Shown here piece by piece: positions 15,873 to 25,101 of a stretch of DNA of 64,000 nt. The stretch comes from JBBECE01 sp040881985 (GTDB lineage Bacteria > Pseudomonadota > Alphaproteobacteria > Rhizobiales > Devosiaceae): assembly GCA_040881985.1 (NCBI GenBank), contig JBBECE010000026.1, positions 29,725 to 93,724 of the forward strand. The letters run 5' to 3'. Within the stretch, counting starts at the first letter, position 1; the number at the start of each line of letters is the position of its first letter. Both the position numbers and the translations under genes were made by a program. The notes under the pieces are model-generated. The model was given only the letters and a program-made list of their open reading frames with translations. It had not been told where the DNA came from and did no database searches.

Positions 15873-16811
15873 TCAGCCGAAGAAGCGCTTGAGTTCGGCC
15901 TCGATGGGCGCCGCGTCCTCGCGGCCCGGCATGTGGTGCGCCTGCTCCATCACCATTTCCCGGCCGATCGGCAACGCCTTGCGGGCGTGTTCGCGCGTCC
16001 GCTCGAAGGGTAGGAGAACGTCCCGGCGCGAGAAAGCGATGAAGACCGGCTCGATTGTGTCCTTGAACTGGCCCGCCGCGAACATGCCAGCAGGCCGGTG
16101 CCGCCAAAAGTTCGAGGTTTTGATGATGAGGTCGAGATAGTCGAGGTTCTGCGGCTCCCACTTGCGGCACATCGGGGTGGCGATCGGCTCGAGCACGGGC
16201 CGGTAGGGCAGGTAGCGGTAGCCCATCCAGGTGACAAAGAGCGGGGCATAGGCGCTGAGGTACGGCATTGACGGGGTGAGCCCGGCCGTCGAGATCAACG
16301 CAAGCTTGCCGACGCGCTTTGGCTGCAGAGCCGCAAGGTCGAGGGCGATCGAGCCGCCGAAGCTCGGGCCGATGATGTCGATGCGATCGAGCTCGATGGC
16401 GTCGAGGACTTCGATCAGCCACTTTCCATAGGCGTTGTCCCGCGGCGAGAACATTCGGTCGGCGCTGAGGCCTGGCTGGCCGACAAGGTCAGGCGCGATC
16501 AGCATCCGGGTTGCGGCGAGATAGTCGAAGAATTCCAACATCATCGGGGCGCAGATCGACATGCCCGGCAGGATGAGGATCGGGGCGGAGTTGCGCTTGC
16601 CGCCGATCGCCAGGTGGGTGCGCCCATAGCGGGTCGGCACGCTCAGGCCGCGTACCGGGGTATTGAGCCGGGCGACGATCCGGTCATAGGCTTCGAGGAA
16701 TTGCCGCCGCGCCGCCACTGAGCGATAGATTGAGCCCTTCGGCAGGCGATCGTTCGCCGATGCAAGCACGCTTGCCGCATCGGACGTGGCGACGGAATGG
16801 TCGAGGCTCAC
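15873..16811 (-). CDS. Alpha/beta hydrolase coupled to a desaturase
   Basis: The 312-aa protein has oxyanion strand LILPGMSICAPMM, nucleophile elbow IIGPSFGGSIALD (Ser about residue 152), acid in IAFSRRDVLLP and histidine in QAHHMPG. GPSFGG replaces the usual GHSxGG. GTG 16809-16811 is the start: it overlaps the TGA of the upstream desaturase (GTGA), a sign of translational coupling. The frame is open much further upstream, but that is a shadow of the desaturase. Coupling suggests action on the desaturase product or substrate, perhaps a lipid ester; this is inference. Confidence 0.75.
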   Translation of the reverse strand: MSLDHSVATSDAASVLASANDRLPKGSIYRSVAARRQFLEAYDRIVARLNTPVRGLSVPTRYGRTHLAIGGKRNSAPILILPGMSICAPMMLEFFDYLAATRMLIAPDLVGQPGLSADRMFSPRDNAYGKWLIEVLDAIELDRIDIIGPSFGGSIALDLAALQPKRVGKLALISTAGLTPSMPYLSAYAPLFVTWMGYRYLPYRPVLEPIATPMCRKWEPQNLDYLDLIIKTSNFWRHRPAGMFAAGQFKDTIEPVFIAFSRRDVLLPFERTREHARKALPIGREMVMEQAHHMPGREDAAPIEAELKRFFG

Positions 16812-17719
16812 GCGGAAATGCCCGCCCTGGCCGGAGCGGAGCGCCGCGGGGTGCCGACGGTGATGATCTGTACACCGTCGGCGCGCAATTCGTGTTCGAC
16901 CTCGCGAAACATCCGGGCATGGGCGGTGAACGGCGCGCGAGGGAATTCGTGATGCAGGAAATGGTGGTTGTTGAGCCAGAAGAACGGGCTCACCACCCAT
17001 TCCCACAACCGCTCGCCGCGGACAATTAGAGTCGTCATCCTCCGATCGGTGCTGACGACCGGCCGGTGCAGCATCGAATGCGAAAGATTGACGATGCCGG
17101 AGGCGACCGATGCGGGGAATACCCAGAGGAGAAACGCCTTGCCGGGCGCGACGATCATCGCGGTGACGACGGCCGTCATGATGAAGAGGATCCTGACCGC
17201 CGACCAGATCGCGTCGCGACGGGGCACCAGGCCCCTGCGGACGCAAACCACATAGAGGCGCAGATAGTGGAGCGGGCTGAACATCGCCAGGAAGAAAATG
17301 AGGAGCGGATGGCGGCCTTGCATCCAGAAGTCGGGATCGGCGGCAGGATCGTTGGTGTTTTGGTGATGCCGCATGTGCAGATAGCGGAAGGTGCTGAAAT
17401 CGTAGGTGAGCATCCAGCCATGCAAAGTGCCGATGATCTCGTCGAACCACCCGAAGCCCTTGATACCGCCGGTGACCGCCCGGTGGCTCGCCTCGTGCAG
17501 CACGGCGGCGCTGGGGTGAATGCAAAGGAACGCGAGGATGCAGCCGAGCCAGATCGGGATGAAGCCGTTGAGGGCGAGAAACAGGATGATCGCGAAGGCG
17601 CCAATGATGACGGCGGACGCGACGGCGGTGGGCCAGACGATGCGGCCCATCTCTTCTTTCATGATCCGTGTTGCGGCGGCGGCATAGGGCCGCGCAGCGG
17701 GTCGCGCAATGTCGCTCAT
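16808..17719 (-). CDS. Membrane fatty acid desaturase family protein
   Basis: The 303-aa integral membrane di-iron enzyme has three histidine boxes: HEASH (about residue 74), HMRHH (about 114) and NNHHFLHHEF (about 237). Hydrophobic spans surround residues 30-70 and 140-205. The set fits the FA_desaturase superfamily, which includes acyl-lipid desaturases and carotenoid or alkyl hydroxylases, so the exact substrate is open. ATG 17719 was chosen because earlier codons lack a ribosome site. The -10-like motif CATAGT upstream (within TTGACATAGTG) is shared with the fadD promoter. It is the first gene of a two-gene operon with the hydrolase. Confidence 0.82.
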   Translation of the reverse strand: MSDIARPAARPYAAAATRIMKEEMGRIVWPTAVASAVIIGAFAIILFLALNGFIPIWLGCILAFLCIHPSAAVLHEASHRAVTGGIKGFGWFDEIIGTLHGWMLTYDFSTFRYLHMRHHQNTNDPAADPDFWMQGRHPLLIFFLAMFSPLHYLRLYVVCVRRGLVPRRDAIWSAVRILFIMTAVVTAMIVAPGKAFLLWVFPASVASGIVNLSHSMLHRPVVSTDRRMTTLIVRGERLWEWVVSPFFWLNNHHFLHHEFPRAPFTAHARMFREVEHELRADGVQIITVGTPRRSAPARAGISA

Positions 17720-17922
17720 GGCGGGCACCACTATGTCAAAGTCTCTTAAACTCTGTCCAGCGGATGTTGCACGCCGCCCCGGCGAGGGCAACCGCGCATA
17801 AGCCAATCTGAGAGCCTATTCCGGTCAAATTGCGGCGCCCCGCAACTATTGACCGGCGCGCGGATAGTATGGTCTATCGGCGGTCGCGGCTGTGCTCAGG
17901 CGGCCGCTTCTGCAGGTGTTGC

Positions 17923-17997
17923 GGGCGTGTAGCTCAGCGGGAGAGCACTACGTTGACATCGTAGGGGTCACTGGTTCGATCCCAGTCACGCCCACCA
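17923..17997 (+). tRNA. tRNA-Val (anticodon GAC)
   Basis: A 75-nt cloverleaf with acceptor GGGCGTG/CACGCCC, D-arm AGCTCAGCGGGAGAGC, anticodon stem CTACG/CGTAG around loop TTGACAT, T-loop GGTTCGATCC and encoded CCA. It reads GUC/GUU valine codons. Confidence 0.97.
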
Positions 17998-18053
17998 TTT
18001 ACCGGCGAAACGGCTCAAGAATTGCGCGAATTTGACGCACGTTTGCCGCCAGC

Positions 18054-18128
18054 GGGCGCGTAGCTCAGCGGAAGAGCACTCCCTTCACACGGGAGGGGTC
18101 ACAGGTTCAATCCCTGTCGCGCCCACCA
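18054..18128 (+). tRNA. tRNA-Val (anticodon CAC)
   Basis: A 75-nt cloverleaf with acceptor GGGCGCG/CGCGCCC, anticodon stem CTCCC/GGGAG around loop TTCACAC, T-loop GGTTCAATCC and encoded CCA. It lies 56 nt after the first tRNA-Val and is probably co-transcribed. It reads GUG. Confidence 0.97.
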
Positions 18129-18140
18129 TCGCCCAGTGGC

Positions 18141-18560
18141 TTAGCCCGGGCTGACCGGGCTCTGCTTCTGGTTTCGCCGCGCTTCGGCGAGGTGCCGTAT
18201 TTCCTTCAGTTCCGAGATAGTGGTGATCAGGTCGCCGAGCTGGCGTTCGAGATCGCGAAGCCGCTGGTTGACCTTGTCGAGCAGCAGCGAATCCTGCGCG
18301 CGCTGGTCGGCGTCCGCCTCGTAGAGCGAAAGATAGTCGAGGACATCCCGGAGCGAGAAGCCGAGGCGCTTGCCCCTCAGGATCAGGATCAACCGGGCGC
18401 GGTCGCGCCGCCGGAACACCCGCGTATTGCCGACCCGTTCGGGGTGCAGCAGCCCCTTGGATTCGTAGAACCTTATGGCGCGGGTCGAAATCCCGAACTC
18501 GGACGCGAGATCGGCGATCGAATAGAGGTCGCGACCGGCGGCGGGCTCACGCCTATTCAT
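18141..18560 (-). CDS. MerR-family transcriptional regulator of the fad locus
   Basis: The 139-aa protein has an N-terminal MerR winged HTH (YSIADLASEFGISTRAIRFYESKGLLHPER), a dimerising coiled coil (residues about 85-125) and no cysteine cluster, so it is not a metal sensor. It resembles the LiuR-like MerR proteins that control acyl-CoA or branched-chain amino acid catabolism. Its start overlaps the end of fadD by 8 bases, so the two are co-transcribed. The fadD-fadE promoter region contains a dyad that could be its operator. Effector is likely an acyl-CoA; this is inferred from context. Confidence 0.82.
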   Translation of the reverse strand: MNRREPAAGRDLYSIADLASEFGISTRAIRFYESKGLLHPERVGNTRVFRRRDRARLILILRGKRLGFSLRDVLDYLSLYEADADQRAQDSLLLDKVNQRLRDLERQLGDLITTISELKEIRHLAEARRNQKQSPVSPG

Positions 18561-20268
18561 AGGCCCTGGCCTTCGCGTCCTGCATTTCCTGCTTCAGCTC
18601 CTTTTTCGAGAGCTTGCCAATGAGCGTCTTCGGCAAATGGTCGCGGAAGACGATCTCGCGCGGCATCTCGATCGGCGACAGGTCAGCGGTCAGGTACGAT
18701 TTCAAGTCCGCCTCGGTGACATGCTGGCCCTCGACGAGCTTGACGAAAGCCATCGGCGCCTCGCCGCGCTTGTCGTCCTTGACCCCGATAACGGTGCATT
18801 CGAGGACCGCCGGGTGCTTGGTCAGCGCCTCCTCGATGGTGCGCGGATAGACGTTGAAGCCGTTGACGATGATGATGTCCTTGATGCGATCCACCAGGAA
18901 AGAGAAACCATCGGTATCGACATAGCCGACATCGCCGGTGCGCAACCAGCCTTCGGCGAAGGACTCCCGGCTCGCAGCGTCGTTGCCGTAGTAGCCGAGC
19001 ATGACCTGCGGGCCCTTGACGACAAGTTCGCCGCGTTCGCCCAGCGGCACCTCCCTGGTGGGATCCTCAAGATCGACGAAGCGGATGTCGGTGCCAGGTA
19101 ACGGCATGCCGATCGACATGGGTTTCGACGGCGAGCGCAGACCTGCGCAGCAAACTACGGGCGAGCACTCGGTCAGCCCATAACCTTCCGCGAGGATGCC
19201 GTTCGAAACCCTGGCGAAGGCGGCGCGGGTCTCGTCGGGGAGCGCGGCGCCGCCCGAAATGCAAACCTCGAGGCAACTCAGGTCGTGACCCTTGCTCAGC
19301 GGCGAAGTGGCGATGGTCTGCAGCAGCGTCGGCACGGCGGGCAGGATGGTCGGCCGCTTGCGGCGGATCAGCGCCAGCAGCGCCTTGAGATCGAAGCGCG
19401 GCAGCATCACCACTTCCCCGCCATTTGCGAGCGGTGAGTTGAGGCAGACGGTCATCGCGAAGATGTGGAAGAAGGGGAGAACGGCGATCGTTTTGGCGGG
19501 AAATTTGAAGAGCCCGATCCCGTAATGGTCGATCTGCGAGAGGTTGGCGGCGATGTTGGCGTGAGAGAGCATCGCGCCTTTCGGCAGGCCGGTGGTGCCG
19601 CCGGTATATTGCTGCACTGCCACGTCCTGCTTCGGATCGATCTCCACCGGCACGGGTTTGTGCCCCGCGGCGATGAGATTGTCGAAATGGACTACCCGAT
19701 CGGCAAAGGCCGAGCGGGCCGGGTGGGCGAGGTCGCGGCCTTTGGCGAGGCGGAAAAGCAGCGCTTTCACCCCCGGCAGCACACGGGTGAAGGGGCAAAC
19801 GACAATCTTTCGCGCCAGCCCCTTGCCGGCGAGCGCCTCGGCTTTTTCGAACAGCGCCTTGAGATCGAGCGTTATGACCAGCTCGGCGCCGGAATTCTCG
19901 AGAATATGGGCGAGCTCGCTGACGGTGTAGAGCGGGTTGCAATTGACAACGGTCGCTCCCGCCTTAAGCGTCGCGTAATACGCAACAGCGTAATAGGGCG
20001 TATTGGGCAACAGGAACGCGATCCGCGTCCCCCTCTTGACTCCGAGCTCCTTCTGCAGCGCGCCGCAAAAGGCGTCGATCTGCCGCCCGAACTCGGCATA
20101 GGTCGTCTCCGCGCCAAGAAAGTCGAACGCAACCCGGTCGGCGAAAGTCTCGCATGCCATTGCCACCCGCTCGAAGACCGGGGTCGTATCGATCCTGGCA
20201 AAATAGTCGACGCCGGGCGGATAGTGGTCGACCCAGGGCCGCTTGTGCGCCGTGTTTGCGTCGGTCAT
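18553..20268 (-). CDS. fadD: Long-chain fatty acid--CoA ligase
   Basis: The 571-aa adenylate-forming enzyme activates fatty acids with ATP and CoA, the entry step of beta-oxidation. The P-loop motif YTGGTTGLPKGAML lies at about residue 211, EGYGLTECSPV at about 350, WLRTGDVGYVD at about 435 and the C-terminal catalytic segment LPKTLIGKLSKKEL near the end. ATG 20266-20268 gives the standard N-terminus. It shares an operon with merR and is divergent from fadE. A promoter with TTGACG and CATAGT lies 40 bases upstream. Confidence 0.93.
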   Translation of the reverse strand: MTDANTAHKRPWVDHYPPGVDYFARIDTTPVFERVAMACETFADRVAFDFLGAETTYAEFGRQIDAFCGALQKELGVKRGTRIAFLLPNTPYYAVAYYATLKAGATVVNCNPLYTVSELAHILENSGAELVITLDLKALFEKAEALAGKGLARKIVVCPFTRVLPGVKALLFRLAKGRDLAHPARSAFADRVVHFDNLIAAGHKPVPVEIDPKQDVAVQQYTGGTTGLPKGAMLSHANIAANLSQIDHYGIGLFKFPAKTIAVLPFFHIFAMTVCLNSPLANGGEVVMLPRFDLKALLALIRRKRPTILPAVPTLLQTIATSPLSKGHDLSCLEVCISGGAALPDETRAAFARVSNGILAEGYGLTECSPVVCCAGLRSPSKPMSIGMPLPGTDIRFVDLEDPTREVPLGERGELVVKGPQVMLGYYGNDAASRESFAEGWLRTGDVGYVDTDGFSFLVDRIKDIIIVNGFNVYPRTIEEALTKHPAVLECTVIGVKDDKRGEAPMAFVKLVEGQHVTEADLKSYLTADLSPIEMPREIVFRDHLPKTLIGKLSKKELKQEMQDAKARAYE

Positions 20269-20308
20269 CGCTTTGCTCCAAGCCCGATCCCGAAACCCGG
20301 ACAAAGTC

Positions 20309-20337
20309 ACTATGTCAACGCCTTACGCTTGCGTCAA
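20309..20337 (-). promoter_or_regulatory. fadD-merR promoter with overlapping dyad operator
   Basis: Minus strand: -35 TTGACG (20332-20337), 17-base spacer, -10 CATAGT (20309-20314). The dyad CTTACGCTTGCGTCAA (20322-20337, + strand) occupies the -35 and spacer, the position where MerR-family regulators bind. Confidence 0.5.
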
Positions 20338-20486
20338 TTGGACTACGTGGCGTCGTGAAGTGCAGCGGATCGGGGTTGAACTTGACGCAAATTCTGGCGG
20401 TGGACGACGGCCGCTGCGACACAAAACCGGCGCAATCCGCGTGCCGATTGACCTCGTTTCGCGGACGTTGGCTTCGATTGACGCAA
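20329..20486. repeat. Three copies of the 9-mer TTGACGCAA in the fadD-fadE intergenic region
   Basis: Copies lie at 20329-20337 (inverted, TTGCGTCAA), 20382-20390 and 20478-20486. The first overlaps the fadD -35, the third the putative fadE -35. The 346-bp region holds no gene. Confidence 0.6.
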
Positions 20487-20506
20487 AGGTAGGCGTGTGC
20501 GATTTA
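20478..20506 (+). promoter_or_regulatory. Putative fadE promoter
   Basis: TTGACG (20478-20483), 17-base spacer ending in TGC, and GATTTA (20501-20506) as an extended -10. The -10 is weak. The leader to fadE would be about 100 nt. Confidence 0.4.
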
Positions 20507-20614
20507 AGGCGGGTGCGATCGGCGCCGGCTGCGAGTCCGGCGCTGTTTTCGAATGAGCCGAAGGCACGCCGGCTCCGGCCGCCGCGGGGCCCGGCAGGGC
20601 CCGAAGAGGATGCC

Positions 20615-23092
20615 ATGACATCGCTGATCCTCGCTCTGTCGATAGCAGCGTTCGTCGCTCTGGCGCTGCTCGAGGTGCCGCTGTTTGTCTGGGGCGTCGT
20701 GGCGCTCGCCATCGGCGCGATCAGTCAGCTCCTGACCGGTGGCGGCGCGGTCGCCTGGAGCATCGCGCTGTTGCCCGGAGCACTCCTCACTCTTGCGAGT
20801 GTCCCCCTCATCCGGCGCCGCCTGATCGCGGCGCCTGTCTATCGGGTAGTCAAGCGCATCCTGCCGCGTGTCTCGCGCACCGAACAGGAGGCCCTCGATG
20901 CCGGCACGGTCGGCTGGGACGCTGAACTGTTTTCCGGCCGGCCGGATTTCGCCAAGCTGCGCGCTATTTCGAAGCCGGTGCTAAACATCGAAGAACAGGC
21001 CTTCCTCGACGGGCCGACAGAGCAGCTTTGCGCCATGCTCGATGACTGGGATATTCGTCACAACCGGGTGGATCTGCCGCCGGAAGCCTGGCGGTTCATC
21101 AAGGAGAACGGCTTTCTCGGCATGCTGATCGGCAAGGAGCATGGCGGTCTCGGTTTTTCCGCTCAGGCCCAGTCGATGATCGTCTCGAAGATCACCAGCC
21201 GGTCGTCGGCGGCGGGGATCACGGTGATGGTGCCGAACTCGCTTGGACCGGGCGAACTGCTAGAGAAGTACGGGACAAAGGCGCAGCAGGAGAAATATCT
21301 GCGGCGTCTGGCGCGCGGCGAGGAAGTGCCCTGCTTCGCTCTGACCGGCCTGCACTCGGGTTCCGACGCCGCCGGGATGCGGGACGTGGGGGTTGTCTGC
21401 GAGGGCGACTTCGAGGGCAAGCGTGTCCTCGGGGTGAAGCTCAACTGGGAGAAGCGCTACATCACCCTCGGCCCGGTTGCGACGCTCCTTGGCCTTGCCT
21501 TCTATCTGCACGACCCCGACAACCGGCTCGGCAAGGGCGAAGACGTCGGCATCACGCTAGCGCTGATCCCGACCTCGCATCGCGGCGTTGAGATCGGCCG
21601 GCGGCATTTTCCGGCGCGCTCGGCGTTCATGAACGGGCCCAACCGCGGTCGCGATGTCTTCATCCCGATCGACTGGATCATCGGCGGGGTCGAGTATTGC
21701 GGGCAGGGCTGGCGGATGCTGATGGAGTGCCTCTCGACCGGCCGGGCAATCTCGCTGCCGGCGGTCGGCACAACCTCGGTCAAGGGCGCGCTTCGGGTCA
21801 CATCAGCCTATGCGCGGATCCGCCGTCAGTTCGGTATCCCGATCGGGCTGATGGAGGGTGTCTCCGAGCCCTTGGCGCGGCTGGTCAAAAACGCCTACCA
21901 GTTCGAGGCGGCCCGGGCGATGACCGCCGCCATTGTCGACGATGGCGGCAAGCCGTCGGTGATTTCGGCGCTTCTCAAGTACCGCGCTACCGAAGCGATG
22001 CGGCAGGGGCTGAACGATGCCCTCGACGTGCATGGCGGGCGCGGGGTCTGCGACGGTCCATCGAACTATCTTTTCGCCGCCTATGAGGGCGTGCCGGTAG
22101 CGATCACCGTCGAGGGCGCCAATATCCTCTCTCGAACGCTCATTACATTCGCGCAAGGCGCGCTTCGGGCGCATCCTTACCTCTATGCTGAGATCAAGGC
22201 GTCCCAGAGCGGCAACGAAGCCGAAGGCGTCAAGGCATTCGACAAGGCGTTTGCCGGCCATGCCGGCTTCATGCTGCGCAATGTCGTCGCGACCCTTGTC
22301 CACAATCTGACGCTCGGCCGCCTCGCGCGTTCGCCCGACAAGGGGCCGATGCAGCGCTGGTACCGGCAGCTGCATCGAGATGCCCAGTCCTTCGCGCTCG
22401 TAGCCGATTGGGTGGTGGTCGTCCTCGGCGGCGACCTCAAACGCAAGCAGCGGATTTCAGGACGCATGGCCGATGTATTGTCCGACCTCTACCTCCTCTC
22501 GACCGCGATCAAGCGCTGGGAAGACGACGGTCGAATCGCGGAAGATCTGCCGATCGTCGAGGCCATCGCCCAGGACCGGACCGCGGCGATCGAGGCGAGC
22601 TTCGCCGCGATCTTCGCGAATTTCCCGAACCCGTATCTGAGGGCCCTGATGCGCGTCCTGGTCTTCCCTTATGGCCGCCACGCCAAGGGCTCGTCCGACC
22701 GGCAGAATTTTCGGCTGGCCAGGGCGGTGCTCGGCCAGTCGGCGCAGCGCGACCGGCTCACCCGCGATCTCTATGTCAGCTTCGATTCGAATGACCCGAC
22801 CGGCGTGCTCGAGGATGCGCTGGTCAAGGTCGAGGCGGCGGCGGGGGCCGAGACCAAGCTGGTGCGGGCGATCAAGAAGGGGGTGGTCACCCGAAGGCTC
22901 GACCGCGACGTGATTGCCGATGCGGTCGAGGCCGGAGTGCTGGACGAGCGCGAGGCGGCGCTGATGCGGACCGCCGACGAGGCGACCGACCGAGTGATCC
23001 GGGTCGACGATTTCGCCCCGGACGCGCTCGCCGCCGCCAATCCGGCGCGGGCCCGGCCGAAGCGGGCGGCGCCGCCGGAAGCCGCCGAATAG
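20615..23092 (+). CDS. fadE: Acyl-CoA dehydrogenase, FadE type
   Basis: At 825 aa it matches the long membrane-associated FadE (E. coli 814 aa), which makes trans-2-enoyl-CoA and passes electrons to the respiratory chain. Two hydrophobic spans occupy residues 1-70. The dehydrogenase core follows with FIKENGFLGMLIGKEHGGLGFS, an FAD-contact segment CFALTGLHSGSDAAG and DVHGGRGVCDGPSNY. A long C-terminal DUF1974-like domain contains the segment VLGGDLKRKQRISGRMADVL. ATG 20615 is preceded by GAAGAGGA; the open frame upstream covers the promoter and was rejected. It is the first gene of fadE-fadB-fadA. Confidence 0.93.
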   Translation: MTSLILALSIAAFVALALLEVPLFVWGVVALAIGAISQLLTGGGAVAWSIALLPGALLTLASVPLIRRRLIAAPVYRVVKRILPRVSRTEQEALDAGTVGWDAELFSGRPDFAKLRAISKPVLNIEEQAFLDGPTEQLCAMLDDWDIRHNRVDLPPEAWRFIKENGFLGMLIGKEHGGLGFSAQAQSMIVSKITSRSSAAGITVMVPNSLGPGELLEKYGTKAQQEKYLRRLARGEEVPCFALTGLHSGSDAAGMRDVGVVCEGDFEGKRVLGVKLNWEKRYITLGPVATLLGLAFYLHDPDNRLGKGEDVGITLALIPTSHRGVEIGRRHFPARSAFMNGPNRGRDVFIPIDWIIGGVEYCGQGWRMLMECLSTGRAISLPAVGTTSVKGALRVTSAYARIRRQFGIPIGLMEGVSEPLARLVKNAYQFEAARAMTAAIVDDGGKPSVISALLKYRATEAMRQGLNDALDVHGGRGVCDGPSNYLFAAYEGVPVAITVEGANILSRTLITFAQGALRAHPYLYAEIKASQSGNEAEGVKAFDKAFAGHAGFMLRNVVATLVHNLTLGRLARSPDKGPMQRWYRQLHRDAQSFALVADWVVVVLGGDLKRKQRISGRMADVLSDLYLLSTAIKRWEDDGRIAEDLPIVEAIAQDRTAAIEASFAAIFANFPNPYLRALMRVLVFPYGRHAKGSSDRQNFRLARAVLGQSAQRDRLTRDLYVSFDSNDPTGVLEDALVKVEAAAGAETKLVRAIKKGVVTRRLDRDVIADAVEAGVLDEREAALMRTADEATDRVIRVDDFAPDALAAANPARARPKRAAPPEAAE

Positions 23093-23127
23093 TTAGATCC
23101 CGCAGGCTCGAAGGAAAGCGCGCCGAC

Positions 23128-25098
23128 TTGGCCCAGCCCGCTATGCCGAAACTGAAGCACTGGCGCTTCTCCGTCGATTTCGAGCGCCTCGGATGGCTCA
23201 CGATCGACACCGCAGGCTCGCCGGTCAATGTGATGAGCCGCGAGGTCATCAACGAGCTCGAGACCATTGTCGGCCGGCTTGAGGATCTCGTCGCCTCGGA
23301 GGAAGTGGCCGGCATTGTCCTGCTTTCGGGCAAGGACAATGGTTTCATCGCCGGCGCCGACGTCCGCGAGTTTGACGAGATGGCGGACCCCTCCACCCTG
23401 CCTGAGGCGCTGCGGCGCACCCACGCGGTAATGGACCGGATCGAGGCGCTGAAGGCACCGATTGTCGCAGGTATTCACGGCTTTTGCCTCGGAGGCGGGC
23501 TGGAACTGGCGCTCGCCTGCCACTATCGGGTGGCGGTCAACGACGAGGCGACCAAGATCGGTTTTCCCGAAATCAGGCTTGGCATTTTCCCCGGTTTCGG
23601 TGGCACCGGCCGGTCGATCCTGAGGGCCGGGCCGGTTGCTGCGATGACCGCAATGTTGACCGCGCGCACTCATTCGGGCCGCGCCGCCCGCGCCATGGGC
23701 CTCCTCGACAAGCTCGTGCCGCATCGCGACAGTCTCAGATGGGAAGCTCGCAAGGCGGTGATGCAGGAGCGCCGGTCAAAGCGGGCATGGGTCTTCAAGC
23801 GCCTGCCGGCCATGGGGTTGTTGCGCTCGCTCACGGCGCGGCGGATGCGCGAGCAGACCACTCCCAAAGCCAACGCGAAGCACTATCCCGCGCCCCACAG
23901 GCTGATCGACCTCTTCGAAGCGCACGGGGCCAATCCGCGCGCCTTTATCGAGGCCGAGATCGAAGCTTTCCCGCCGCTGATGGCAACCCGGACCGCGGCC
24001 AACCTGCGACGCATATTCTTCCTCTCCGAGGGTCTCAAGGCTCAGGGTGTCAAAGGATCGCCGAGGCCGGTCTTCAGGCGGGTGCATGTGGTCGGCGCCG
24101 GCGTTATGGGCGGGGACATCGCGGCCTGGTGCGCGCTGCGGGGGCTGGCGGTGACGTTGCAGGATCTCGACATGGTGCGGGTCAAGCCGGCGCTCGATCA
24201 TGCGAAAAAGTTTTTTCAACGCCGGCTCAAGTCAAAAAAGGAAATCGACGCCGCAGTGGCGAGGCTTGCGGCGGACGTCGCCGGCAAGGGCGTGGCGCGC
24301 GCCGACGTCGTGATCGAAGCGATTGTCGAGCGGCTCGAGGTCAAGCAGCAGCTCTTCGCGGGAATCGAACCGAGGCTCAAGCCTGGCGCGATCCTCGCTA
24401 CCAACACCTCTTCAATCCCGCTCGAAGAGATCGGCACGGCGCTGAGAGACCCCTCACGTCTGATCGGCCTGCATTTCTTCAATCCGGTGGCGCAGCTGCC
24501 GCTGGTCGAAGTGGTCCGCGCCACCGCCAATTCCGAAGACTCGATCAGACTCGGTTGTTCCTTCGTCCTGGCTATCGGCAAGAGCCCGGTCGTGGTCCGG
24601 AGCGCGCCGGGGTTCCTCGTCAACCGGGTGCTGATGCCCTACATGCTCGCCGCAGTCGAGCGGGTCGAGGGCGGCGAGAATCCGGTCACTATCGACGAGG
24701 CGGCGGTCGCATTCGGCATGCCGATGGGGCCGATCGAGCTCATGGACACGGTCGGGCTCGATGTCGGCAAGCTGGTCGCCGAGGAACTCGGCCATACAGT
24801 GCCCTCTGGCAGCCGGTTCGCGAAACTGGTGGAGGCGGGCAAGCTCGGGCGCAAGGTTGGCGACGGGTTCTATCGGTGGAGAGACGGCAAGCCAGTCAAG
24901 CCGAGCGCGCCGGCGCATGGAGACCTGAGCGCGCTGGGGCGGGAACTGGTCGAACCGCTGGTCGACGAGTGCGAGCGGTGCCTCGAGGCGAAGATCGTCG
25001 CCAGCGCCGATCTCGTCGATATCGGGGTCATACTCGGCACCGGGTTCGCGCCATTTCTCGGCGGACCGCTGAAGGCCCGCGCCGATGGGGAGGCCTGA
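23128..25098 (+). CDS. Enoyl-CoA hydratase / 3-hydroxyacyl-CoA dehydrogenase (FadB/FadJ type)
   Basis: The bifunctional alpha subunit of the beta-oxidation complex. The hydratase half (1-300) shows GFIAGADVREFD and LGGGLELALACHYRVA plus FPEIRLGIFPGFGGTGR with the catalytic glutamates. The dehydrogenase half begins at VHVVGAGVMGGDIAAW (about residue 316), has the catalytic His in LIGLHFFNPVAQLPLVEVV and ends with two C-terminal HCDH repeats (PGFLVNRVLMPYML). Its 656 aa is shorter than E. coli FadB (729) or FadJ (714), mainly in the linker. TTG 23128 sits 12 bases after AAGGA; ATG 23143 is the alternative. The thiolase follows after 3 bases. Confidence 0.9.
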   Translation: MAQPAMPKLKHWRFSVDFERLGWLTIDTAGSPVNVMSREVINELETIVGRLEDLVASEEVAGIVLLSGKDNGFIAGADVREFDEMADPSTLPEALRRTHAVMDRIEALKAPIVAGIHGFCLGGGLELALACHYRVAVNDEATKIGFPEIRLGIFPGFGGTGRSILRAGPVAAMTAMLTARTHSGRAARAMGLLDKLVPHRDSLRWEARKAVMQERRSKRAWVFKRLPAMGLLRSLTARRMREQTTPKANAKHYPAPHRLIDLFEAHGANPRAFIEAEIEAFPPLMATRTAANLRRIFFLSEGLKAQGVKGSPRPVFRRVHVVGAGVMGGDIAAWCALRGLAVTLQDLDMVRVKPALDHAKKFFQRRLKSKKEIDAAVARLAADVAGKGVARADVVIEAIVERLEVKQQLFAGIEPRLKPGAILATNTSSIPLEEIGTALRDPSRLIGLHFFNPVAQLPLVEVVRATANSEDSIRLGCSFVLAIGKSPVVVRSAPGFLVNRVLMPYMLAAVERVEGGENPVTIDEAAVAFGMPMGPIELMDTVGLDVGKLVAEELGHTVPSGSRFAKLVEAGKLGRKVGDGFYRWRDGKPVKPSAPAHGDLSALGRELVEPLVDECERCLEAKIVASADLVDIGVILGTGFAPFLGGPLKARADGEA

Positions 25099-25101
25099 GC
25101 C

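Noticed and set aside
17923..18128. tRNA-Val pair as an integration site
   Set aside because: No integrase, no direct repeat of the tRNA 3' end and no compositional change nearby.
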